Source of the DNA: Spirochaetaceae bacterium
Lineage (GTDB): Bacteria; Spirochaetota; Spirochaetia; SZUA-6; RPPD01
DNA length: 8,160 bases
NCBI GenBank assembly: GCA_003818675.1
Contig: RPPD01000079.1
Location: 1 to 8,160 of the forward strand
Direction of reading: 5' to 3'
The notes below the pieces were generated by a model, which did not search any database, was not told where the DNA came from, and was given only the letters and a program-made list of their open reading frames with translations. Of the stretch, positions 1 to 5,243 are shown in pieces. Position numbers and translations under genes: made by a program. The stretch's first letter is position 1; the number at the start of each line of letters is the position of its first letter.

Positions 1-817
1 AAACCGAGTTTCTGATGATGCTTCCAGCTCCGATATGTACGGGTTCTTCTTTGTTTGAAAGTATTACCGAGTCTGAGATTTCAAGAGCACCTTGAATGCA
101 TGCGTGGCTTCCAAGGAAAAAGCTGCATGCCCTTGTTGTATTGCACAGACGTGCATTGTCTCCAATAATGCTGCGTTTGAAGATTGTCTTTTCCGCAAAA
201 GCGCGGATTTTGCCGCGCAAGGCGTCTGCTGCAGCCTTGTCTGTAAAAGCCCGGGCAAGCAGTACAGCCTGTTCAAAGTTCAGTTCCGGGAGCAGGGGGA
301 ACATGCGGTCGCCAGCCTCGTTTCCGGCAGAAATTTCTGTTCCAATGCAGAAGCTGCCGGTATTTTCGTTGGTGACGGATCCGCAGTTGTGAATGACCGC
401 GCCTTTGCCAATAACAACTTTTGAGCAGAGCGCGACATTGTGAATGAAGGCCCCATCGCCTATTATTGCATCCGAGAGAAAGGCATTGGAAATACCTGAT
501 GAAAACTCGGTGCCACAGATGATGGTGCTCCCGTTAAGGGACCCAATGATTACCTGGCGGTGGAACCTTGTGTTCCAGATATTTTTTGGCGTGAAGTCAT
601 CTGTGACATGGACCCGTTTCCAGTCAAAAGCAGTGTTGCCGTGCTTTTCCAGGAGTTCTATCTCTTGTGGAACGAGCGCGCGAAGTCCTGGTTTGTCAAA
701 GATGGTTTGCGCTATTGTCTGGTCTTCAATGCTGTGGCACAGTTTTGGAATCAAGGAGTCTGTAAGGTGCTTTTCCAGCATTTTAATGGCCTTGTCTGAG
801 GCCTCACGTTTATTCAT
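1..817 (-). CDS. DUF4954 family left-handed beta-helix protein, N-terminal part (runs off the left edge)
   Basis: An open frame runs from an ATG at 817 to the left edge without a stop, giving 272 codons of a longer protein. Residues 1-45 look helical. Residues 46-90 (motif LVPQEIELLEKHGNTAFDW, then VHVTDDF) resemble the conserved start of DUF4954 proteins as I remember the family. From about residue 90 come hexapeptide-type repeats such as IGDGAFIHN (119-127), IGKGAVIHN (136-144), IGDNARLCN and IGAGSIIRNS, typical of a left-handed beta-helix. A helical insert lies near 175-212. Family members are usually above 600 residues, so more than half is probably missing here. The biochemical role is unknown; the fold recalls the acyltransferase or sugar-nucleotidyltransferase helix domain. 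An in-frame ATG at 823 is possible, but the AGGG upstream sits only 3 bases from it and 9 from 817, so 817 is preferred. No signal peptide is seen, so the protein is probably cytoplasmic. Confidence 0.82.
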   Translation of the reverse strand, partial: MNKREASDKAIKMLEKHLTDSLIPKLCHSIEDQTIAQTIFDKPGLRALVPQEIELLEKHGNTAFDWKRVHVTDDFTPKNIWNTRFHRQVIIGSLNGSTIICGTEFSSGISNAFLSDAIIGDGAFIHNVALCSKVVIGKGAVIHNCGSVTNENTGSFCIGTEISAGNEAGDRMFPLLPELNFEQAVLLARAFTDKAAADALRGKIRAFAEKTIFKRSIIGDNARLCNTTRACSFFLGSHACIQGALEISDSVILSNKEEPVHIGAGSIIRNSV

Positions 818-841
818 TGCCATTTTCCCTGCTCGCAAAAG

Positions 842-870
842 ATTTTACGATGCTATGGGCATTGCGTCAA
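842..870 (-). promoter_or_regulatory. Sigma-70-type promoter for the DUF4954 gene
   Basis: On the minus strand, TTGACG (865-870) and TAAAAT (842-847) are separated by exactly 17 bases, each matching 5 of 6 consensus positions. Transcription would start near 835, leaving a 12-18 base leader that contains the AGGG ribosome-binding candidate. The pair lies in the 51 bases after the LamG-like gene, so the DUF4954 gene probably forms its own unit, perhaps with read-through from upstream. No terminator is visible before it. Confidence 0.6.
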
Positions 871-874
871 GGTA

Positions 875-1567
875 TTACTGCGGCAGTTTTATTACGCGAA
901 GGTTGTCTATGGCAACAGAAAGACTGTTGGATCTGAAGGTCACGAAACTCCCCTGATGCAGAGGACCGCCGATATTAAACTGGTACGTAATGCCATCCTG
1001 ATATGGATCATGCAACAATCCCTGCCCAGTTGAGGTGTCCACCTGGATGCGAATGGTCAGAGTCTTTCCAGCAAGGGATAATGGTGTATCTTCAATATTT
1101 TTGGTAAAGGAAACAGGATATCGCATCCCATCGTGGAGCATGTCCATGGCAACAGGACCGCGCGAGCGGTATATCTGGCCAAAAAATGTCCTGCTGCCAT
1201 AGGCAGCCGAGTCGTATGTGAGCCAGAGAAGCCATGAATCGCCTGCTCCCCAACTCCTCCCATAAGCTTGTGAGTCAGCGCATATATGGATGCCTACACC
1301 TGCATAACCGTCCTCAAGGCCAGACAGGAAGGTTAATTCGAAAGTGTAGAGAAGAAGGCCTGACTGGGGTGCCCGCCTTGATGCAAGTGCCATGGTCTGT
1401 GAAGAGTCTCTCTGGACAAGTTTGTTATCCCTGCTCTGCCAGTTTCCGCTTGCGGCAAGCCATCCTGCCATGGATCCGCAGTCATCATCCAGCACCACCT
1501 GCTGGGCAGCTGCGGATAGAATAAGCCCGAGTCCAAGAGAAACAGAAATTACCGTCAATCTGATCAT
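875..1567 (-). CDS. Secreted LamG/concanavalin-A-like domain protein of unknown function
   Basis: This 230-residue protein begins with a signal peptide (MIRLTVIS, then a Leu/Gly-rich core, then LSAAAQQ), with likely cleavage around residues 20-22. The rest is predicted beta-rich: a DDDCGSMAGW start, a central segment with DGYAGVGIHI and a closing IDNLRVIKL strand. That layout is common in jelly-roll (LamG or concanavalin-like) domains of extracytoplasmic proteins. No catalytic motif is recognised, so carbohydrate or surface binding is only a guess. The start at 1567 is chosen over an ATG at 1591 because it begins a proper signal peptide, follows GAGGTGG by 7 bases, and overlaps the cutA stop as ATGA. 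That overlap implies translational coupling to cutA. The mature protein should lie in the periplasm or on the surface, unlike cytosolic CutA. Confidence 0.8.
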   Translation of the reverse strand: MIRLTVISVSLGLGLILSAAAQQVVLDDDCGSMAGWLAASGNWQSRDNKLVQRDSSQTMALASRRAPQSGLLLYTFELTFLSGLEDGYAGVGIHICADSQAYGRSWGAGDSWLLWLTYDSAAYGSRTFFGQIYRSRGPVAMDMLHDGMRYPVSFTKNIEDTPLSLAGKTLTIRIQVDTSTGQGLLHDPYQDGITYQFNIGGPLHQGSFVTFRSNSLSVAIDNLRVIKLPQ

Positions 1568-1890
1568 TTGCAAACCACCTCGTCTATCCACGCAAGATAG
1601 TCAGGGTTCCCGTATGTAACAGGAATCGCAATAAGTTCTGGCACCTTGTAGGGATGAAGCTCATTAATAATGGATGTGACCGCGCTGATTTTGTCCATTC
1701 TTGTTTTCAGAAAGAGCAGGACCTCGGCTTGCTCGCAGATCTTGCCCTCCCATCTGTATATGCTTGTGACCGGGTTTGTTATTTGAACGCAGGCTGCGGC
1801 ATTATCATTTACAAGGCGTAAGGCAATTGCACGGGCGTTTTCCGCTGGCAAGGAAATCACGCACATGACATATTCTGTTTTTTCATCCAT
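1564..1890 (-). CDS. cutA: CutA1 divalent-cation tolerance protein
   Basis: This complete 108-residue protein has the usual CutA length and motif order: AAACVQI (31-37), SIYRWEGKI (43-51), LLFLKTR (58-64), HPYKVPELIAIPV (79-91) and a closing YLAWI (98-102). CutA1 is a small, very stable trimer with a ferredoxin-like fold. It has been linked to copper and other divalent-cation tolerance, but its biochemical role remains unsettled. The ATG at 1890 follows AGGAG by 5 bases. The gene starts 12 bases after the patatin-like gene, and its TGA overlaps the next ATG by 4 bases, so it is the middle gene of a tight three-gene operon. A Cys lies near each end (Cys10 and Cys107), with two more at 34 and 52. 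No signal peptide is present. Confidence 0.95.
   Translation of the reverse strand: MDEKTEYVMCVISLPAENARAIALRLVNDNAAACVQITNPVTSIYRWEGKICEQAEVLLFLKTRMDKISAVTSIINELHPYKVPELIAIPVTYGNPDYLAWIDEVVCK
1575..1581 (-). promoter_or_regulatory. Ribosome-binding site inside the end of cutA for the LamG-like gene
   Basis: GAGGTGG on the minus strand lies 7 bases before the ATG at 1567 and inside the last codons of cutA. It decides the start of the downstream gene: the longer ATG at 1591 would lie upstream of this site and add eight residues in front of the signal peptide. Confidence 0.7.
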
Positions 1891-1902
1891 TGTAACTCCT
1901 GA

Positions 1903-2691
1903 TCAATATGCCCTGATGATGCGTTCCAGCGCCTGCCTGGTTGCTTCCTCGCCGCTTTTGACAAGACCGTCTACCTGGTGCAGGTCGAAATAGTTAAACG
2001 GGGAAAGATCAGGGGCGATGAGCACATCACATTCCTTTGCCGCGTCTTTGCCAAGCGCGAGTATTATCTGATAGCTTCTATAGAGTACCTCTAAAACGTT
2101 CTTTGGCGGAACAGGATCAGGCGGCTGCCTGTTGAGTTCCACGGCAATGACAAAGTCCGCTCCCATCTCGCGCAGCACGGAGACTGGCAGGTTGTCTTTC
2201 AAACCGCCGTCAACAAGGTAGCGGCCGTCGATGACAGTGGGTTCAAAGATCCCTGGGACGCTTGCACTCGCGTGCACGGCCCGGGCGATAGGCCCGCTTT
2301 TAATCACGTATTCTTCGCCCGTGCATATGTCAACAGTAGTCATGGCCATCGGAATCTGAAGGTCCTCGAAGCGCTTGTCGCCGAGAATTTTGGTGAGCAT
2401 TGATTCCAGTCTGTCTTGTTTTGCGAAACCGAGCTTTGGGAAGGTGATCTGGGCCAGATCCCTCCATTCAAGATCCCTTGCCATCTCAACCATCGCCTGC
2501 CATGACATGCCAGAAGCGTACAATGCGCCAATGAGGCTTCCTACCGAGGCACCCGCCACGAAGGAGACCGGGATGGATTTTTCCTGCAGCACTTTAATTA
2601 CACCTATGTGGGCAAGTCCGCGTGCAGCTCCGCCTGAAAATGCGATACCTATTTTTTTGTGTTTTCTGAAAATGGATTTGAGCCGTTTCAT
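1903..2691 (-). CDS. Patatin-like phospholipase (RssA/NTE-type serine hydrolase)
   Basis: This complete 262-residue protein is a bacterial patatin-like hydrolase. It has the oxyanion-hole loop SGGAARG (19-25), the nucleophile elbow GASVG with Ser49, and the catalytic Asp161 in DGG (161-163). SASVPGIF (142-149) and DNLPV are further family landmarks. The Ser-Asp dyad is complete, so acyl-ester hydrolysis of phospholipids or lysophospholipids is expected; the actual substrate cannot be read. The length matches single-domain RssA-like members. The N-terminus is basic (KRLKSIFRKHKK), with no signal peptide or membrane segment, so membrane-surface association in the cytoplasm is plausible. No Shine-Dalgarno precedes the ATG at 2691, and a promoter-like pair ends 7 bases before it. 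This is the first gene of the patatin-cutA-LamG operon. Confidence 0.93.
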   Translation of the reverse strand: MKRLKSIFRKHKKIGIAFSGGAARGLAHIGVIKVLQEKSIPVSFVAGASVGSLIGALYASGMSWQAMVEMARDLEWRDLAQITFPKLGFAKQDRLESMLTKILGDKRFEDLQIPMAMTTVDICTGEEYVIKSGPIARAVHASASVPGIFEPTVIDGRYLVDGGLKDNLPVSVLREMGADFVIAVELNRQPPDPVPPKNVLEVLYRSYQIILALGKDAAKECDVLIAPDLSPFNYFDLHQVDGLVKSGEEATRQALERIIRAY

Positions 2692-2698
2692 GATTCAC

Positions 2699-2727
2699 AT
2701 CATAATGGCTATCAGTGAAAATCGCAA
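2699..2727 (-). promoter_or_regulatory. Promoter of the patatin-cutA-LamG operon, placed for a leaderless mRNA
   Basis: On the minus strand, TTGCGA (2722-2727, 4 of 6 to consensus) and TATGAT (2699-2704, 5 of 6) are separated by exactly 17 bases. The -10 box ends 7 bases before the ATG at 2691, so the predicted first transcribed base is at or within a base or two of the start codon. No Shine-Dalgarno is present between them. The whole promoter fits in the 61 bases between this gene and the upstream small secreted-protein gene. Confidence 0.55.
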
Positions 2728-2752
2728 CCTTTTTTAAGATTGTCTGCGGTGC

Positions 2753-3322
2753 TTATTTTGTCTCGATGTACCAGATCATGCCTATGCCTATTCGCAATCC
2801 GCTCAAGGACTCAAATCTTGCCTCATCCACCAGCGGGAATGAATATGAAAGCGAGATTTCAACCTGGAAAGTGAAGTTGCGCAGCAGCAGCACACCACCG
2901 CCCACCAACAGCTGGATGTAGACCGGATTTCCCTCGGATAATGGACCTCCAACGCCAAATCCTATCCCTGCCATTGGAAAAGGCGAAGCGAACCAGGTTT
3001 CATCTCCAAACAGATAGTGTCCCATGACATTCAGGTCCATATTGAAGACGCTTCCTATCATGCCGGAAAGCCCAACTGAAATCCAGAAATTCTGGACCAG
3101 GGCATTGTAGGAGCCTGTGATGCCAAACGAGGATGAGCCAAAATCTCCTTCTGTAAACGCGGTATACGGATAAAAGAGAAAAATCTGCACACCCCACCCC
3201 AGCGGGAGAATTTTCATTGGGGCAGCCTGGGCAGACACTTCCTCTGCCTGTGTTTCCGCTGCAAAGACTGTTTGCGACAATGCGGCAAACAGTATTAAGG
3301 CTATAATAAGACGGGTTTTCAT
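2753..3322 (-). CDS. Small secreted protein, probable outer-membrane beta-barrel
   Basis: This 189-residue protein has a clear signal peptide (MKTRLIIALILFAAL, then TVFA), probably cleaved after Ala21. The mature part has short alternating strands rich in Gly and aromatics, such as WGVQIFLFYPY, FGITGSY, GVLLLRNFTFQVEISLSYSF and the final LRIGIGMIWYI. These strands, separated by Gly/Ser/Asn turns, suggest an eight-strand-type outer-membrane barrel. The C-terminus is ETK after IWYI, not the terminal Phe of proteobacterial porins. No specific family is recognised. The ATG at 3322 follows AGGAGA by 5 bases. The gene begins 52 bases after dapA and may be cotranscribed with it; no promoter was found in the gap. 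Whether it has any functional link to lysine synthesis is unknown. Confidence 0.75.
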   Translation of the reverse strand: MKTRLIIALILFAALSQTVFAAETQAEEVSAQAAPMKILPLGWGVQIFLFYPYTAFTEGDFGSSSFGITGSYNALVQNFWISVGLSGMIGSVFNMDLNVMGHYLFGDETWFASPFPMAGIGFGVGGPLSEGNPVYIQLLVGGGVLLLRNFTFQVEISLSYSFPLVDEARFESLSGLRIGIGMIWYIETK

Positions 3323-3342
3323 CGACTTCTCCTATTGGCGGG

Positions 3343-3371
3343 TTGCTGACAAATGAGAGCATCATCAGCAA
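3343..3371. repeat. Inverted repeat between dapA and the small secreted-protein gene
   Basis: TTGCTGA (3343-3349) and TCAGCAA (3365-3371) are perfect complements around a 15-base spacer. They begin 4 bases after the dapA stop in the transcribed direction. No T-run follows, so this is not a canonical terminator. It could be an mRNA processing or 3'-end-stabilising hairpin, or a chance 7-base match. Confidence 0.3.
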
Positions 3372-3374
3372 TCT

Positions 3375-4250
3375 TCATATAATTCCCATTTCTTTCAGAA
3401 CCCGGCCGAGCTTTTCCCTGTTGGCCTGAACCATGGGGCACATGGGCAGCCTGTATATTTCCTGCAACAGGCCTTTCATTGCGAGGGCCGCTTTTATCGG
3501 GATGGGATTGGTCTCAATAAAAATCGCCTTGAAGAGCGGCAGGAGAGAGTAGTGGAGCAGCAGTGCCTCGTCCCATTTGCCCGCGAAAATCAGGTTTACC
3601 AGTTTCATCATTTCTGCGGGGATGAGGTTTGAAGCGACAGAGACAACGCCTTCAGCGCCAAGTGCCATCATGGCATAGGCGAGGTTGTCGTCACCTGAAA
3701 GAACGCAGAAGTCCCCGGGTCTTGCCTGGATCAAATCCATTACCTGGCCTATGTTACCCGAAGCCTCCTTCACGCCAACAATATTTTTGTGATTGGCAAG
3801 GTGGAGCATCACGTGGTTTTCTATGTTTTTGCCGGTGCGGCCTGGAATGTTGTAGACGATCATGGGCAGATCCACTGCGTCCGCGATTGCCGTGAAGTGG
3901 CGCAGAAATCCTTCATCAGTTGGCTTGTTGTAGTATGGCGCCACCTGCAGGCTCGCGGACGCTCCCGCCTTTTTGGCGTGTGCTGTAAGCTCTATGGCCT
4001 CATCCGTTGAATTGGAACCCGTACCAGCAATGACAGGGACCCTGCCTTTGACCTGGTCGATGACAATCTCTATTACGCGGTGATGTTCCTCATGCGAGAG
4101 CGTGGGGCTTTCCCCGGTTGTGCCGACGGGGACAATCCCAGAGATTTTGTTTTCTATCTGGATGTCGATGAGTTTGCGCAAAACCTTCTCGTCTATCTTG
4201 TTGTCCTTGGTGAATGGAGTGACAATTGCCGTGTAAACTCCCTTGAACAT
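3375..4250 (-). CDS. dapA: 4-hydroxy-tetrahydrodipicolinate synthase
   Basis: DapA condenses pyruvate with aspartate semialdehyde, the first committed step of the diaminopimelate/lysine pathway. It works in the cytoplasm, usually as a tetramer of TIM barrels. The 291-residue product has the family length and matches E. coli numbering at every key residue: Thr44-Thr45 in GTTGES, Tyr107, Tyr133 in VYNIPGRTG, Arg138, and the Schiff-base Lys161 in VGVKEASG. It should be fully active. The start at 4250 follows AGGAGG by 6 bases and begins MFKGVYTAIVTPF, as expected. An ATG at 4301 would add 17 residues unlike the family. The gene starts 51 bases after dapB, so the two form a unit. The related N-acetylneuraminate lyase family is unlikely, given the GTTGES and YNIPGRT motifs. 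Confidence 0.96.
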   Translation of the reverse strand: MFKGVYTAIVTPFTKDNKIDEKVLRKLIDIQIENKISGIVPVGTTGESPTLSHEEHHRVIEIVIDQVKGRVPVIAGTGSNSTDEAIELTAHAKKAGASASLQVAPYYNKPTDEGFLRHFTAIADAVDLPMIVYNIPGRTGKNIENHVMLHLANHKNIVGVKEASGNIGQVMDLIQARPGDFCVLSGDDNLAYAMMALGAEGVVSVASNLIPAEMMKLVNLIFAGKWDEALLLHYSLLPLFKAIFIETNPIPIKAALAMKGLLQEIYRLPMCPMVQANREKLGRVLKEMGII

Positions 4251-4256
4251 GAAACT

Positions 4257-4262
4257 CCTCCT
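4257..4262 (-). promoter_or_regulatory. Consensus ribosome-binding site of dapA
   Basis: AGGAGG, extended to AGGAGGAG in the minus strand, lies 6 bases before the ATG at 4250. It fixes the start there and rules out the upstream ATG at 4301. It contrasts with dapB, which has no such site. Confidence 0.85.
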
Positions 4263-4301
4263 GTAAGATCGCCCAGCCGCGGATTTCCCGCTTGCCGCCA
4301 T

Positions 4302-5048
4302 TTATTTTATCTTCTCTTTTATAAAGTCCTGAAACTGGAAAAGGCCCTTTTTCCCCACAAGCCACTCTGCAGCAGCGACAGAACCCGCGGCAAATCCGCC
4401 CCTGCTTCTGGCATTATGCGTTATTTCTATGGTGTCAGCCTCTGAATCCAGAAGTACTGTGTGTATTCCCGGGATGTAACCGCCCCTGACAGATGCAAAG
4501 TGGAGCTCGTCCGCGGCTATCGCACGGTCAAGCTTTTCCGTGACGAGCTTGGTCTTCCGCTCGCTCGCGTCCATGATGATCTGGGAGGTTGTAAGGGCTG
4601 TGCCCGAGGGCGAGTCTTTCTTGCGCTTGTGGTGCAGCTCATATCCCATGACATCATAGTCAGGAAATTCGTTTATGATTTCCACGCCATGACGCACCAG
4701 TGAAAAAAAGATATTTGCGCCAATGGAAAAATTGGATCCGTAAAGAATCGCGCTGCCGGATTTTTCCACTATGGTTTTAACCTGGGCAAGCTTGTCCTGC
4801 CAGCCCGTGGTAGCTATTATTGCCGGAAGTTTTTCTTTTGTGTAGAAATTAATCCTGTCCATGAGGCATTCGGGCAGGGCAAACTCTATGGCGGCATCTG
4901 CACCCTTGCGGATAGCTGGCGAAAGCTCTTTGGCATCCGCTTTTGGGTTTACCGGATCCACGCGGCATGCCACTGTATGCCCGCGGGCGGCCACAGCCGC
5001 TTCCACCTCGCAGCCCATTTTCCCGTACCCGACTATGATGATGTTCAT
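4302..5048 (-). CDS. dapB: 4-hydroxy-tetrahydrodipicolinate reductase
   Basis: DapB reduces the product of DapA with NAD(P)H. The 248-residue protein opens with the Rossmann loop IIVGYGKMG (Gly7, Gly9, Gly12). The GYGKMG variant, rather than the proteobacterial GAGGRMG, recalls DapB of Bacteroidetes and spirochaetes. The catalytic block is ELHHKRKKDSPSGTA (137-151): His139 and Lys143 match E. coli His159 and Lys163, and PSGT binds substrate. ATTGW (79-83) and SNFSIGAN (105-112) are further landmarks. The protein is about 20 residues shorter than the E. coli enzyme. The start at 5048 puts the Rossmann strand at residue 2. In-frame ATGs at 5057 and 5108 add unrelated residues. No Shine-Dalgarno is seen for any of these, and a promoter-like pair ends just before 5048. 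It is the first gene of dapB-dapA. Confidence 0.95.
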   Translation of the reverse strand: MNIIIVGYGKMGCEVEAAVAARGHTVACRVDPVNPKADAKELSPAIRKGADAAIEFALPECLMDRINFYTKEKLPAIIATTGWQDKLAQVKTIVEKSGSAILYGSNFSIGANIFFSLVRHGVEIINEFPDYDVMGYELHHKRKKDSPSGTALTTSQIIMDASERKTKLVTEKLDRAIAADELHFASVRGGYIPGIHTVLLDSEADTIEITHNARSRGGFAAGSVAAAEWLVGKKGLFQFQDFIKEKIK

Positions 5049-5055
5049 ATGGCCC

Positions 5056-5084
5056 ATAATAAATTGCCGTGGTAATAAAGGCAA
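5056..5084 (-). promoter_or_regulatory. Promoter of the dapB-dapA operon, placed for a leaderless mRNA
   Basis: On the minus strand, TTGCCT (5079-5084, 4 of 6) and TATTAT (5056-5061, 5 of 6) are exactly 17 bases apart. The -10 box ends 7 bases before the ATG at 5048, the same spacing as at the patatin gene. The -10 box overlaps the alternative ATG at 5057, so if this promoter is used that start cannot be transcribed. This supports 5048 as the start. Confidence 0.55.
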
Positions 5085-5098
5085 GGGGGGGAGGAGGG
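5085..5098 (+). repeat. G-rich tract starting with seven Gs, beside the dapB -35 box
   Basis: The plus strand has seven consecutive Gs (5085-5091), then A, GG, A, GGG, all purine. The run directly abuts the predicted dapB -35 box (5079-5084). It could slip in length, or form a weak two-layer G-quadruplex. That it affects dapB is inference. Confidence 0.6.
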
Positions 5099-5102
5099 TT
5101 CG

Positions 5103-5128
5103 TACCAATAAAAAACCTTTTTATGGTA
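5103..5128. repeat. AT-rich inverted repeat in the dapB/HD-GYP divergent region
   Basis: The left arm (5103-5114) and right arm (TTTTTATGGTA, 5118-5128) are complementary apart from one extra A in the left arm, around a 3-base centre ACC. It lies upstream of the dapB -35 box and about 85-110 bases before the expected HD-GYP transcript start. It may be a binding site for a dimeric regulator serving either gene. The 3-base loop and lack of a nearby upstream gene end argue against a terminator. Confidence 0.5.
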
Positions 5129-5200
5129 TGGTGATTCCTGACAGGTCTAATGAATTGCCAGGGAGAATGTTGCTAAAAAATCCTTTTGCTTGCAGGCACA

Positions 5201-5206
5201 TATATA
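5201..5206 (+). promoter_or_regulatory. Candidate -10 box for the HD-GYP gene
   Basis: TATATA, within the run TATATAAAAT (5201-5210), would start transcription near 5213, giving a leader of about 30 bases with GGAGG before the ATG at 5244. No good -35 box lies 16-18 bases upstream, so the promoter may be weak, activator-dependent, or read by another sigma factor. The other minus-strand promoters in this window have recognisable -35 boxes. Confidence 0.35.
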
Positions 5207-5226
5207 AAATAGTATGCTTGATTGTG

Positions 5227-5231
5227 GGAGG
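5227..5231 (+). promoter_or_regulatory. Ribosome-binding site of the HD-GYP gene, unusually distant
   Basis: GGAGG lies 12 bases before the ATG at 5244, longer than the usual 5-9. It still favours 5244 over the in-frame ATG at 5214, which lies upstream of the site and has no Shine-Dalgarno of its own. Confidence 0.55.
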
Positions 5232-5243
5232 AAAAGTGGTGAA

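Noticed and set aside
444..956. Plus-strand 170-codon open frame
   Set aside because: It lies antisense to the DUF4954 gene and the end of the LamG-like gene, has no ribosome-binding site and a composition unlike a real protein; the minus-strand frame shows clear hexapeptide repeats.
1568..1591. Longer LamG-like start at 1591
   Set aside because: It would put eight residues (MDRRGGLQ) before the signal peptide and lies upstream of the ribosome-binding site; the ATGA overlap at 1567 fits better.
4251..4301. Longer dapA start at 4301
   Set aside because: It adds 17 residues with no family similarity, and the consensus AGGAGG lies downstream of it, just before the ATG at 4250.
5049..5108. Longer dapB starts at 5108 and 5057
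   Set aside because: The added residues (Leu/Pro-rich) do not belong to the Rossmann fold, and the predicted promoter lies inside this stretch.
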